A stretch of 64,000 bases of DNA, taken from contig DXLO01000008.1 in assembly GCA_019414665.1 (NCBI GenBank), positions 1 to 64,000 of the forward strand. The letters run 5' to 3'. Under the pieces are notes generated by a model. The model worked only from the letters and a program-made list of their open reading frames with translations, ran no database searches and was not told the origin of the DNA. This DNA comes from Bacteroides sp. Its GTDB lineage: Bacteria; Bacteroidota; Bacteroidia; Bacteroidales; Bacteroidaceae. Made by a program: the position numbers and the translations under genes. Positions 43,948 through 53,165 of this stretch are shown piece after piece (the stretch's first letter is position 1; each line of letters starts with the position of its first letter).

Positions 43948-45135
43948 ATGAAAAGACTACTCTTGTCATGCTGTATCTTATTATGCGTCGTATTGACTTT
44001 GAAGGCGCAAGAACAGCCGTTAATCAGTCCGGATGATTCTATCCGTAGTTTGGTGGGACGTTTGTTTCCTAATAGCAATCCGAATCTTTCGGCACACATG
44101 AACCTGCAATTCTCCACTTCGGGAGTTGCCAACTTTATTGAAGGAGATTTAGAGGATGCCTCTTTTAAACTGAATCGTGTAAAACTGGAGATATTAGGTT
44201 CTTTCAGTAAACAATTTTCTTATCATTTCCGTCAGTCGTTTAATAAATACAGCAATCCCCACTCGTTGGATAATTTGTCCTCTTCCATTGAGTATGCTTT
44301 GGTGAATTGGAAAATGTCTGATAAATTCACGTTGACTGCCGGAAAACAAGATATCGCTTTGGGTGGCTATGAATATTATGTCAATGCCATCAAAGTCCGC
44401 GAGTATAGTGAGTTTAATGATAACATCAGTTGTTATCAGGCAGGAGTGGCGGGAAGATTCAATCTGTCATCCACCAATGAGTTGGTGCTTCAGGTAGTAA
44501 ATAACCGTAGTGGAGAAAATGATGAAACCTATCTTTACGGTTTGCCGCAAGGAGTGGAAAAAGCTAAAGTTCCTGTTCTGTCAACAGTCAATTGGAACGG
44601 GTTCTTCTTTGATAACGCGGTACAATTACGATATGCGGCCTCATATGGGCAGCTGGCGGAAGGTAAGAATCTTTGTTGTTTTACGGCGGGTAATATTTAT
44701 GAGAAAGGCCCTGTTATTGCTTATATTGATTTAATGTATTCTCGTGAAGGGCTGGATAGCAAAGGCATTATCAGTGATTTGCAAGGTCCTGTTTTAACAG
44801 CTCCGTCCACGGCGCAGAATGCGGAATACTTTAGTACCGTGGTAAACTTTGACTATCGCGTTCATCCCAATTGGAATCTTTATTTGAAAGGCGCTTATGA
44901 GAGGGCAGGCATTTATAAAGCAAACGGGCATTTTGAGAAAGGGCTTTATCGTACTACATGGAATGCGCAGGCGTGTGTGGAATATTTCCCGATGCGTAAT
45001 AGTGAACTGCTTATCTTTGCCCATCTTTTATATAAAGGGCATCATTTGACCCGGCGTGCGCAGGCTTTGGGAAGCACGAGTCCGGACACGCAACGTATTT
45101 CTGTCGGGTTGGTTTACTCTATTCCCGTTTTTTGA
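43948..45135 (+). CDS. Phosphate-selective-porin-type outer-membrane protein
   Basis: A 395-residue outer-membrane beta-barrel with a signal peptide (MKRLLLSCCILLCVVLTLKA). The sequence matches the porin O/P family: FKLNRVKLEILGSFSKQFSYHFRQSF, WKMSDKFTLTAGKQDIALGGYEY and a C-terminal strand ending VGLVYSIPVF with the terminal aromatic. Family members allow passage of anions such as phosphate or polyphosphate; here the substrate is not established and no phosphate genes are near. It stands between a DUF3109 gene and a palindrome cluster. Confidence 0.85.
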   Translation: MKRLLLSCCILLCVVLTLKAQEQPLISPDDSIRSLVGRLFPNSNPNLSAHMNLQFSTSGVANFIEGDLEDASFKLNRVKLEILGSFSKQFSYHFRQSFNKYSNPHSLDNLSSSIEYALVNWKMSDKFTLTAGKQDIALGGYEYYVNAIKVREYSEFNDNISCYQAGVAGRFNLSSTNELVLQVVNNRSGENDETYLYGLPQGVEKAKVPVLSTVNWNGFFFDNAVQLRYAASYGQLAEGKNLCCFTAGNIYEKGPVIAYIDLMYSREGLDSKGIISDLQGPVLTAPSTAQNAEYFSTVVNFDYRVHPNWNLYLKGAYERAGIYKANGHFEKGLYRTTWNAQACVEYFPMRNSELLIFAHLLYKGHHLTRRAQALGSTSPDTQRISVGLVYSIPVF

Positions 45136-45174
45136 TGTTCCTTATCATATCTTCACTCCGTTCCGTTTGATATT

Positions 45175-45271
45175 TCACATGGGTGAAGCAACTGCTTCAC
45201 CCATGTGACAACGGCTGTTTACCTAAGTGAAATCGCTTCTTCACCAAGGTGAAGCAATGAACGCAGCCGGA
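45175..45271. repeat. Palindrome cluster with GGTGAAGC units
   Basis: TCACATGGGTGAAGC (45175-45189) and GCTTCACCCATGTGA (45194-45208) form a perfect 15-bp hairpin with a 4-base loop. Downstream, GTGAAATCGCTTC and TTCACCAAGGTGAAGCAATG repeat the same unit in both orientations. No T run follows the main stem, so it is more probably a repeat or RNA stabiliser than a simple terminator of the porin gene. Confidence 0.7.
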
Positions 45272-45329
45272 CAAAAATACAAGAAAAAAGGCTTACCTTT
45301 TTATTTCAATGAGGTTGTTTCCCCTTTTC

Positions 45330-45360
45330 ATTGCAAGACCGGGGAAATACGCTATATTTG
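45330..45360 (+). promoter_or_regulatory. Promoter of the S8 protease-PorV-like operon
   Basis: ATTG at 45330-45333, 19-base spacer, TATATTTG at 45353-45360; ATG of the protease is 43 bases downstream. Confidence 0.65.
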
Positions 45361-45402
45361 TGAAATAATTAATTACTTCAACTAACAACACAGAATATTA
45401 TA

Positions 45403-47259
45403 ATGAAAAAGACTGTCCTTTTTTTTCTGATGATTATATTGATAGCCTCGTGCCATCAAGAAGAAATTCCTTCTGTTTCCGATAAACCGGAAGGGAATCA
45501 GCTGATTTTTGATTTATCAGATGAAGATGCACTTCAGGGTTGTATTTATGTGAAACTGAAAGAAGAACCTACAGAAGAGGTGCAGATAAGGAGTATTGGC
45601 AACACGGTAAGGACAGGAATTAAGGTGTTGGACCGGGCTGCCTCTTCTTTGAAAATAGAGAGAATGGAACGTACGTTTCCCTACGCCGGCAAATTTGAAG
45701 AACGTACTCGTAAGGAGGGGCTTCATTTATGGTACAATGTTTGGTTCTCCAAAGACACATCAGCGACTCGTGCAGCTGCTGAAGTAGCTTTTCTAGATGG
45801 TATTGAAATGGCTGTTCCTGTTCCTAAGATAGTTTCCAGGGCAAGGCCGGAAACAGTATGGGATATGTATGGTATCAGAGTGGGGGAGTGGTTGTTCAAT
45901 GATCCGGATTTATCCAAACAATGGTATTTTGATAATCCCGGTACAGAATCCTGGCAGAGGGAAGGTGCGGATATCCGTTTAGTTGATGTGTGGAAACAAT
46001 ACAATGGGAATCCGGCTATTATTGTAGCGGTTGTAGATGGCGGCATTAATCAGGAGCATCCTGATTTGCAGGATAATTTATGGACGAATCCGGGTGAGAT
46101 ACCAAAGAATGGTATAGATGATGATGGCAATGGGTATATAGATGATGTACATGGTTATAATTTTGTAGATGATAATGCAATTTTGGTCCCTCATCGTCAC
46201 GGAACTCATGTGGCGGGTACTATTGGTGCGACAAATAATAATGAAACAGGTATCAGCAGCATTGCAGGAGGGAACGGAACTCCCGGCAGTGGGGTGAAAC
46301 TCATGAGTTGCCAAATTTTAAAAAGTCTGACTTCCACTGGAGGAGAAGTCGCTTCTGATCCGTTTATTGCTGCCGCTATTAAATATGGTGCTGATAATGG
46401 AGCTGTTATCAGTCAGAATAGTTGGGGATACGCTGTCGGAACGGGGAGGAATACCTCTTCATATATTAATCCTGTACATAAGGAAGCCATTGATTACTTT
46501 ATAAAATATGCCGGATGTGATAACAACGGAGAGCAACTTGACGGAAGTCCAATGAAAGGAGGGATTGTATTGTTTGCATCAGGCAATGCGAATACTTCTG
46601 ACCCCAGGATAGCGGCGCCGGCTGATTATGACAAGGTAGTTGCGGTTGCAGCCATTGAGGCCGATTATAGAAAGGCTTCTTATTCCAATTATGGTACATA
46701 TATGGATATTTCTGCTCCCGGAGGAGCATTGAACGGAGATGGGCGGATATGGAGTACGACTACAAAACTGGCCGGTAATTATGAATATCTGGCCGGTACA
46801 TCTATGGCGTGTCCGCTGGTCAGCGGTGTGGCAGCACTGGTGATAGAGAAGTATGGGGTAGGCAAGAAAGGTTTTACACCGGAAACTCTGAAGGAAATCC
46901 TCTATCAAAGCGCATACGATTTGGATGAATATAATCCGAGGTATACCGGCCAGTTGGGGCACGGATGCGTGGATGCCACAGCTGCTTTAAAGATAGATGT
47001 TTCTAATCTTCATCCTTTTACATTGAAGTCCAATCAGGTAACTGATAATACTCTGATATTTAGTGTAAGCAGCAGTATGGCTGGTAATGGAGAACTGACT
47101 TTGTATAATGGCATTGGCAATAAGGTGCTGAGTCTTCATTTGGAACTTGAAGCCGCCTCCTTGCATTCTGTGGACATAACCAAGCTTTCTGCCGGATATT
47201 ATACATTGGTGTACCGAGCGAACGGGATGGAGATCAGAGAGAAATTTATCAAGTACTAA
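45403..47259 (+). CDS. Subtilisin-like (S8) lipoprotein protease with type IX-like C-terminal domain
   Basis: A 618-residue secreted serine protease. The signal peptide MKKTVLFFLMIILIASC ends in a lipobox cysteine. A pro-region of about 180 residues precedes the peptidase S8 domain with intact triad: Asp in AVVDGGINQEHPD, His in HGTHVAGTIG and Ser in GTSMACPLVSG. After residue about 535 comes a beta-sandwich tail ending in VDITKLSAGYYTLVYRANG and IREKFIKY, strongly resembling the Por/type IX secretion sorting domain. A protein with both lipobox and type IX-like tail is unusual. The following gene, 22 bases away, encodes a PorV/PorQ-like outer-membrane protein, so the two likely work together. 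No other type IX component is in the window. Confidence 0.88.
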   Translation: MKKTVLFFLMIILIASCHQEEIPSVSDKPEGNQLIFDLSDEDALQGCIYVKLKEEPTEEVQIRSIGNTVRTGIKVLDRAASSLKIERMERTFPYAGKFEERTRKEGLHLWYNVWFSKDTSATRAAAEVAFLDGIEMAVPVPKIVSRARPETVWDMYGIRVGEWLFNDPDLSKQWYFDNPGTESWQREGADIRLVDVWKQYNGNPAIIVAVVDGGINQEHPDLQDNLWTNPGEIPKNGIDDDGNGYIDDVHGYNFVDDNAILVPHRHGTHVAGTIGATNNNETGISSIAGGNGTPGSGVKLMSCQILKSLTSTGGEVASDPFIAAAIKYGADNGAVISQNSWGYAVGTGRNTSSYINPVHKEAIDYFIKYAGCDNNGEQLDGSPMKGGIVLFASGNANTSDPRIAAPADYDKVVAVAAIEADYRKASYSNYGTYMDISAPGGALNGDGRIWSTTTKLAGNYEYLAGTSMACPLVSGVAALVIEKYGVGKKGFTPETLKEILYQSAYDLDEYNPRYTGQLGHGCVDATAALKIDVSNLHPFTLKSNQVTDNTLIFSVSSSMAGNGELTLYNGIGNKVLSLHLELEAASLHSVDITKLSAGYYTLVYRANGMEIREKFIKY

Positions 47260-47281
47260 TCCTGATAAAATGAAATAGGAC

Positions 47282-48262
47282 ATGAAACGAATAGGACTAT
47301 ATCTGTTTATAATAGGCATAACTTTTATTAAAGCTTATGGACAAGAGGATTCCGGACCTGTCAATACCGGAGCGGCAAACTATCTGACTATACCGGTTGA
47401 TGCACGCAGCGCAGCCATGGGAGGTGCCGGTGTGGCGATTTCGAGGGTAAATAATGCCGTTTTCCATAATGGTGCGGCAACTTTATCGGAGGCCATGCAC
47501 AAAGGTGGGGTTACGTATACTTATTCCCCGTGGATGCGTGACTATGAGTCTGGATACTCTCTTCATAGTTTAGGCGGTTTTTATAAAATTAATAAGCGCA
47601 ATGCCATTCTGTTAGGTTTCCGTTATTTCGGCTATCCGGAGATGGATGGAATAGGGGAGGATGCTTCGGGAATACATCCCAAAGAAATAGCTGTGGCGGC
47701 AGGTTATGCATACGAGGTCATAAAGAATCTTTCGGTTTCCGCTACTTTTAAATATCTGTATTCGGATATGGGTAAGATAGGAAATAGCAACGGTGCGAGT
47801 TCTGTGGCTTTTGATTTGGGGATATTATATAAGCGTGAGATAAAGGATTGGGAAGGTGCCGGTTGGTCGGTCGGGATTCATGCGAGTAATCTTGGACCGA
47901 AAATAAAATACCTAACCTCTAAAGAGGCTCTTCCTGCAATGGTCAAAGTAGGAGGTGCTGCTGACTTGCCTTTTGCATCAATGCATAGGTTGACTTTGAC
48001 CGCTGATCTGGGTTACAGGCTTTCCCCCGATGATGTACAGGCGTTAAATGTAAGTGCCGGGGCGGAATATGCATGGATGGAGCATCTCATGTTGCGTGGC
48101 GGTTATCATTATGGTGATAAGAATAAAGGAGATGCCAGTTATGCTACGGCCGGGGCAGGAGTGGAATATGCAGGTGTGCATTTGGATTTTGCGTGGATGT
48201 TTGCGGGACATGAATGTCTTGCCAGAAATACGTTTTGGATTTCTTTAGGATACTCTTTTTAA
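47282..48262 (+). CDS. PorV/PorQ-like outer-membrane beta-barrel protein
   Basis: A 326-residue outer-membrane protein of the PorV/PorQ (UPF0164-like) group. The signal peptide ends near AYG; the mature start has the family signature TGAANYLTIPVDARSAAMGG followed by GVAISRVNNAVFHNGAATL. The rest alternates strands of a FadL-like barrel and ends WISLGYSF with a terminal phenylalanine. In bacteria with a type IX system, PorV carries substrates with the sorting domain to the attachment machinery and PorQ is related. Here its direct neighbour has just such a domain. The pair probably forms one operon ended by the terminator at 48279. Confidence 0.85.
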   Translation: MKRIGLYLFIIGITFIKAYGQEDSGPVNTGAANYLTIPVDARSAAMGGAGVAISRVNNAVFHNGAATLSEAMHKGGVTYTYSPWMRDYESGYSLHSLGGFYKINKRNAILLGFRYFGYPEMDGIGEDASGIHPKEIAVAAGYAYEVIKNLSVSATFKYLYSDMGKIGNSNGASSVAFDLGILYKREIKDWEGAGWSVGIHASNLGPKIKYLTSKEALPAMVKVGGAADLPFASMHRLTLTADLGYRLSPDDVQALNVSAGAEYAWMEHLMLRGGYHYGDKNKGDASYATAGAGVEYAGVHLDFAWMFAGHECLARNTFWISLGYSF

Positions 48263-48278
48263 CTCTTGCACGGTTAGT

Positions 48279-48323
48279 CCTAGAAGCCTATATACATATA
48301 TATACATATATTAGGCTTCTAGG
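48279..48323. terminator. Bidirectional terminator
   Basis: CCTAGAAGCCTA (48279-48290) pairs perfectly with TAGGCTTCTAGG (48312-48323). The loop is two copies of TATACATATA. It lies between the convergent PorV-like and GH53 genes. Confidence 0.7.
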
Positions 48324-48358
48324 TTATCGATTATTAACAGGAAGATTATGAGTTATCT

Positions 48359-49501
48359 TTACTTTCTTTTTGTAGATGATTGGAATGCATTCATAATGGC
48401 TGTGGGTTTTCCGTTTTTGTCAAAGGCTCCCATATCATATCCGTTCCATTCGTAACATTCCGGTTCCCAGTACCATACACCAGCGCAAGATTCCATGTCT
48501 CGGGCTTTGTTTATAAAATCGGCAAGGACTTGGGCGGAAGCGGAATCATTTTGTTTTACCCCTATTTCGGTTATCATGACTTTTACTTGGAAAGTCTTTG
48601 CTAGTTGGCTGATGTGTTTTAATGCTAACAAGTTCATTTCTTGCCATAATTTTGTGGAATGAGTTTGTGGATAGTGTGACAGGCCAATCATATCCAATTT
48701 TCCTCCAGCTTCTTTGAACTGCTTGAACCACCAAGTTAAGTCGTCCCAGGCATTGTCTATGTGAACAATAACGATACTTTGGGGGAAGATTTTTTTTACG
48801 GCATCGTAGCCGGTATTGACAAACTCGGCCAGATTTTGTGTGTTTTGTGGATATTTCACTCGCTCATTGGTACTGTTTAAGCCTTTGACATCACATTCTC
48901 GGATATCATAGAATGCACCGCTGAGTGCGACATTCTCATCCCACAACATTCCTGGACGGATTTCGTTACCCACTTGTACCCATCGTGGGGATATGTCTTC
49001 CGCCTTTAATGCTTGCAAGATGTCGATGGTATGGGCGGCAATGGCCGTCTTTAGTTCCGCTACTGATTTGCCGATCCATGCCTTGGGCTTGAACTGTTGT
49101 CCGGGATCAGCCCATGAGTCGCTGTAATGGAAGTCTACCATGACATCCAGACCTTGTTCTTTGGCTCGTCGGGCTTTGTTCACAACGTCTTGTTTACTGT
49201 TCCATCTGTCTTTGGGATTTACCCATACGCGCAGGCGGATGGCATTTATGCCCAGCTCTTTCATCAGTTGGAAGCAGTCGGTTTCTATGCCTTCATGATT
49301 GTAAAACTTCAACCCTTTTTTTTCCATTTCACTCACCCAACTGATGTCGGCTCCTTGAGTAAAACTGGTTTTGGAAGGTGCTGGTGTATCGGAATTATCT
49401 GTTCCGGACTGTTCGTTGCCGTGGCTTCCGCAAGCTGACGAGGATAATACCAGCAAAGCGGTTAGCATATAATTCTTGAGGTTATGATATATTTCTTTCA
49501 T
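48359..49501 (-). CDS. GH53 arabinogalactan endo-beta-1,4-galactanase lipoprotein
   Basis: A 380-residue glycosidase. The N-terminus has a lipoprotein signal (LTALLVLSSSACGSHG) and a serine/threonine-rich linker; the GH53 barrel starts about residue 50 with FTQGADISWVSEMEKKG. The acid/base glutamate is in WVQVGNEIRPGMLWD and the nucleophile glutamate in VMITEIGVKQND; RLRVWVNP and VDFHYSDSWADPG are family signatures. It cleaves beta-1,4-galactan chains, as in pectic arabinogalactan type I. The gene begins 13 bases after the end of susG on the same strand, so it is joined to the starch operon, an unexpected partner. No SusC/D set for galactan is adjacent, except the distant locus at 23.5-36 kb with a beta-galactosidase. 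Confidence 0.93.
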   Translation of the reverse strand: MKEIYHNLKNYMLTALLVLSSSACGSHGNEQSGTDNSDTPAPSKTSFTQGADISWVSEMEKKGLKFYNHEGIETDCFQLMKELGINAIRLRVWVNPKDRWNSKQDVVNKARRAKEQGLDVMVDFHYSDSWADPGQQFKPKAWIGKSVAELKTAIAAHTIDILQALKAEDISPRWVQVGNEIRPGMLWDENVALSGAFYDIRECDVKGLNSTNERVKYPQNTQNLAEFVNTGYDAVKKIFPQSIVIVHIDNAWDDLTWWFKQFKEAGGKLDMIGLSHYPQTHSTKLWQEMNLLALKHISQLAKTFQVKVMITEIGVKQNDSASAQVLADFINKARDMESCAGVWYWEPECYEWNGYDMGAFDKNGKPTAIMNAFQSSTKRK

Positions 49502-49514
49502 GTGTTTTCGTATA

Positions 49515-51596
49515 TTAGTTTTTTAGAAGATAGACAACGGAGGCATATCCGTCTAGTTTTAAATAAAAGTTTCCATGGTCTTCCTTCTCCTGTACATTTC
49601 CGGATACGGCGATAGCTTTCTCCGTCCTGTCCGTCAAGGGAATCTCTATTTCAGAATTGCCAAAATTATGAATAACCAATAGTTTCTCGCTATCTTTAGT
49701 CATGTACCAGGCGGCAATACTTTTGTATTTTTTTTCTCCCTCTCCCGATTCGTTGAACAGAGCATGACGGGTCATGGTTCCTTGGGCCAGCGCTGGATAG
49801 GTGTTACGCAATGCGGTAAAGATCAAGTAGGTATTCAATACTGACTGATGGTCTGCCGTCTGTTTGGTTACATCGGGGATGTTTGTGCTTACTGTGGCAT
49901 CTATTTTGTCGGTATAGTGGGTGGTATAACTGTCTCCCCACAACATAGGTCCGCGTACATATTCATCTCCTTTGTCTTTGGTGCCGTATAATCCTAGTTC
50001 TTCACCATAATAAATATAAGGTGAGCCGGGAGTAGTGAGCAGGACAGCGGCTGCTAATTTCTCCTTGGCGGTAGATTTACCTAGCTTGGAGGCTGCACGA
50101 TCTTCATCATGGTTGCTTAGTTTGGTTGCTGCGATGTACCCGGGACGATAGGCGGCATATTCTTGCCTATAGTTCAGGATGTCTTTGGTGAAATAACATC
50201 CGGTGGCATTATTGAGAGCCCATTCCAGACGATACCAGAAAGAGAACTCGAACAAAGCGGGCAGACCGGCATAATAGGGGGCTACTTCGTTGTATTCGGA
50301 CAGTACTTCACCCACCATGTAGAAATTGTCCGTGTGTCCTTTTTGCTTGTAATAAGTGTTCATGTCTTCGTAGAACATATTCAGGAAACGGGGATTTTCG
50401 TTGCTGGTAGCACTGTGGTAGATGTGCTTGACAGCATCCAGCCGCAGTCCGTCCACACCTCGGTCTATCCATCCTTTGGCACTGTTTGCCATGGCTATGT
50501 ACGCAGGGGAAGAAGTGGCTTGTTCCACCGCACCATAGTTGAGGTCGGCAAAGTAGTCGGTGGCAAACTGGGAATGATAATACCATAAGTTCATGGAATC
50601 GAACAGAATATCGGCCGCTGTTTTGTTATCAAGAGTGAATGCAGTTCCCAAAGTGACTTTGTGGGAAGCAGAAGTAGCACCGTATTTAGTTCCTGCAGGC
50701 CAAGAAGGATCGTTACTAGTGCGGATTAGAAATCCCCAAGAGGACACGAAGTCTGTGGTCAGTTCATAATGGTTGTTCCCTTTGTCATAGAATTTTTTAC
50801 ATATGCCTTCTCCGAAATAAAGGTATTTGGCTCCGTTTGTGCCGGGGTCAGGGTTGTCCGCATCGGCTTTTTCGGCCCGGGTTACTGTGATGGTGGGTTG
50901 CGAGGCTTTGCTCCAGTCGAGGCTGAATGTATAGATGCCTTTTACTTCTGTATCTTCGGAGGAGGTTGCGAACCATTCATTGGCGGCATATTCTTCTTTG
51001 GGTATCATGGCTATTTTTCCTTCTGCTATCTCTGTTTGAGGAGATTGGGAGAAGAGATAGTAGCTACGATAAAGATTATCAGTAGATGAGGTGGCTTCCT
51101 TGAACCAAGGGTGGGCTTTGCCCGTATGGTTCATTACATAATCCAGGTATATTTTTATGTTGCGCTTGTGGGCTTCGGTGATGAGGCGGTCGAAGTCGGC
51201 CTCTGTACCTAGTTTGGGATTGACTTTGGTATGGTCTGTCACATCATAGCCGTGATAGGACATGGCAGGATGGATGGGGGAGAGCCAGAGGGCTGTCACT
51301 CCGAGGCTGTTGATGTAATCCAGCTTGTCAATGAGTCCGTTGAGGTCGCCGTATTTGTCACCGTCTTTGTCTGCAAAGGAGTAAACTAATAATTGATAGG
51401 AGATGTCGGCACGCTTGGTACCATCCCAATTGTCGGGGGCGGCAGTGATATTTTTCCAAGTGGCGGTAGGAGGATCAGGGTTTTCGGGAGTCGGAGGAAC
51501 CGGTATTTCCGGCGAATCGTCAGAACAGGCTTGTGACAGAGGTACCAAGCAAAGCAGGAATAGTATACCTACTAGAAAGAGATGGATTCGTTTCAT
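49515..51596 (-). CDS. susG: Surface alpha-amylase SusG (GH13)
   Basis: A 693-residue outer-membrane lipoprotein that starts starch breakdown at the cell surface; B. thetaiotaomicron SusG has about the same length. The signal peptide ends in the cysteine of SQACSDDSPEIP; an ATG 21 codons upstream is rejected because it places sequence before the signal. The GH13 barrel holds the nucleophile aspartate in DGLRLDAVKH, the acid/base glutamate in YMVGEVLSEYN and the transition-state aspartate in KLSNHDEDRAAS. A long insertion between the N-terminal barrel and these motifs, around residues 200-330, corresponds to the CBM58-like starch-binding domain of SusG. Follows susF after 131 bases containing a hairpin. 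Confidence 0.95.
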   Translation of the reverse strand: MKRIHLFLVGILFLLCLVPLSQACSDDSPEIPVPPTPENPDPPTATWKNITAAPDNWDGTKRADISYQLLVYSFADKDGDKYGDLNGLIDKLDYINSLGVTALWLSPIHPAMSYHGYDVTDHTKVNPKLGTEADFDRLITEAHKRNIKIYLDYVMNHTGKAHPWFKEATSSTDNLYRSYYLFSQSPQTEIAEGKIAMIPKEEYAANEWFATSSEDTEVKGIYTFSLDWSKASQPTITVTRAEKADADNPDPGTNGAKYLYFGEGICKKFYDKGNNHYELTTDFVSSWGFLIRTSNDPSWPAGTKYGATSASHKVTLGTAFTLDNKTAADILFDSMNLWYYHSQFATDYFADLNYGAVEQATSSPAYIAMANSAKGWIDRGVDGLRLDAVKHIYHSATSNENPRFLNMFYEDMNTYYKQKGHTDNFYMVGEVLSEYNEVAPYYAGLPALFEFSFWYRLEWALNNATGCYFTKDILNYRQEYAAYRPGYIAATKLSNHDEDRAASKLGKSTAKEKLAAAVLLTTPGSPYIYYGEELGLYGTKDKGDEYVRGPMLWGDSYTTHYTDKIDATVSTNIPDVTKQTADHQSVLNTYLIFTALRNTYPALAQGTMTRHALFNESGEGEKKYKSIAAWYMTKDSEKLLVIHNFGNSEIEIPLTDRTEKAIAVSGNVQEKEDHGNFYLKLDGYASVVYLLKN

Positions 51597-51680
51597 GGTT
51601 TCTTTGTTTATAAGGGGTAAAAGAATAAGGCGGAGTACAGTATTACGGAAATTCCGCAAGCCGTAAACCGCCTTTTGTCG

Positions 51681-51718
51681 GTATAGGTACGGGGAGGATA
51701 CAAGAAGCGTACCTATAC
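51681..51718 (-). promoter_or_regulatory. Hairpin between susF and susG
   Basis: GTATAGGTACG (51681-51691) and CGTACCTATAC (51708-51718) are perfect 11-bp inverted arms directly after the susF stop codon. No T run follows on the minus strand (CGACAAAAGG), so partial attenuation or protection of the upstream message is more likely than full termination. Confidence 0.55.
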
Positions 51719-51727
51719 TTGTATTGA

Positions 51728-53143
51728 TTAGTTCTTAGTTAGGGTCAACAGGTTCATGCCGTCGCATTGAGGGATGAACCTGATGGTATAGTTTCCGGCC
51801 GTAACAGCGATGTTGCCGGCATTGAAAGTCGGTTCGGCTATCGAACCACCCCAGTTGATGTCCCAGTCATTATTGGCGCGGATTTTGATTTCACCATCCG
51901 TTAGGTTGGTGGTCAGATTCCAACTTCCATCTTCTTCGTTGTAAGTCATGTCGGTATCGGCATCCCATCCGGATGGGGTGGCGCTACCTATCACTCCGAG
52001 AGTTGAGATGAGGGTATGCTTGTAAGTCATGGCAGTCAAATCCACTTCCATCATGTAGAACCCTGCTTCCGGAGCGTCGATATTTCCTGCACCGTTTTCA
52101 TCAAGTGTACCTGCCAGAGCATCACCACTTACTTTTTCCCAATCGCCTGTCCAGTTATCTTTTTCTGGGTTCGGCTTGTATTTGAATTCTCCGTTCAAAT
52201 AGGCGAAACCTCTGTATTTGCCATCAAAGTTTATTCCGGCTAGCGGGCAAGTACCTGACCATGAGGTGTTATTACCTATTTCATAGATGTAAGGAGCGAA
52301 CCCCAGCTCTTCCAGTGTGTAGGTGTATTCCATCATATCCAATGTCATTCTATACATGCCGGCTTGAGTTATCATGCCGGCTTGTGGATTGTTTGTTGTA
52401 AGTGTTCCTTCGGTAGCGGTATCTCCATCGGTTACGGTTCCCAATACACCAGCTCCCCAGAATTCTCCCTCGGTATTGGTCTTCGGAATAATTTTCCAGC
52501 ATTGATTATCAGCGGTTGTGGTGAATACGATGGAAAATTTGGAATCTTCATAAACGTCTGTTCCCGAATGGCTGAATCCCACCATGCCGTCAGCGCTCCA
52601 ACCATTTACCGAGGTTTCATCCTTGTCGTTCTTTATTGTGAACATGTCGCCTACAAGATAGTAACCGGTGTCAATAAATGGTGCGGCCGGAGTGAAATTT
52701 ACGTCAAACGAACCGGCATTTACCAATAAGGCTTGTCCGTCTTTTATGGCATTGGCATATACTTGGGCAATGAAGGGACGCGCTATAGGACGTTTCCCGT
52801 AAGTTTCCACTACCAGCTTCTGAATGGTCAGGCTGTCAATCATTCCGTCTGTATTGGATTCCAGTTCTCCTGCCTTACCTTTCTCGGTAGAGAGCTCTAC
52901 CCGTACATTGCCCAAGGTATATCCTTCGGGAAGTGTGGCATTAGATAGAGTGAACAATTTGATGCTGCTCCCCGGATTGGATAAATTGATGTCATCGACC
53001 TTGGATGCCGAGAAATCGGGAAGGGTTATTGCAGCTTCTTGTTCGTTGGCTTGAGGAGTTGCCCAATCAGTGTAATCATCTGTGCATGAAGACATGCACA
53101 GAACAGTCAGACCGATTAATGAATGGATTGATATATTTTTCAT
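51728..53143 (-). CDS. susF: Starch-binding outer-membrane lipoprotein SusF
   Basis: A 471-residue lipoprotein, signal ending in LCMSSCTDDYTDW. It has an N-terminal immunoglobulin-like SusE/SusF domain followed by tandem starch-binding modules; repeated segments such as NNTSWSGTCPLAGINFDGKY, MYRMTLDMMEYTYTLEELG and FYMMEVDLTAMTYKHTL mark them. There is no catalytic domain. SusF holds starch at the surface next to SusC, D, E and G. Length is close to the 485 residues of the B. thetaiotaomicron protein. It starts 22 bases after susE. Confidence 0.9.
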   Translation of the reverse strand: MKNISIHSLIGLTVLCMSSCTDDYTDWATPQANEQEAAITLPDFSASKVDDINLSNPGSSIKLFTLSNATLPEGYTLGNVRVELSTEKGKAGELESNTDGMIDSLTIQKLVVETYGKRPIARPFIAQVYANAIKDGQALLVNAGSFDVNFTPAAPFIDTGYYLVGDMFTIKNDKDETSVNGWSADGMVGFSHSGTDVYEDSKFSIVFTTTADNQCWKIIPKTNTEGEFWGAGVLGTVTDGDTATEGTLTTNNPQAGMITQAGMYRMTLDMMEYTYTLEELGFAPYIYEIGNNTSWSGTCPLAGINFDGKYRGFAYLNGEFKYKPNPEKDNWTGDWEKVSGDALAGTLDENGAGNIDAPEAGFYMMEVDLTAMTYKHTLISTLGVIGSATPSGWDADTDMTYNEEDGSWNLTTNLTDGEIKIRANNDWDINWGGSIAEPTFNAGNIAVTAGNYTIRFIPQCDGMNLLTLTKN

Positions 53144-53165
53144 CTTGATTCAATTAAAAAGATTA

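Noticed and set aside
48291..48311. TATACATATA tandem repeat considered as a slippage-type phase switch
   Set aside because: It is only two units, lies in a terminator loop, and no promoter or start codon depends on it.
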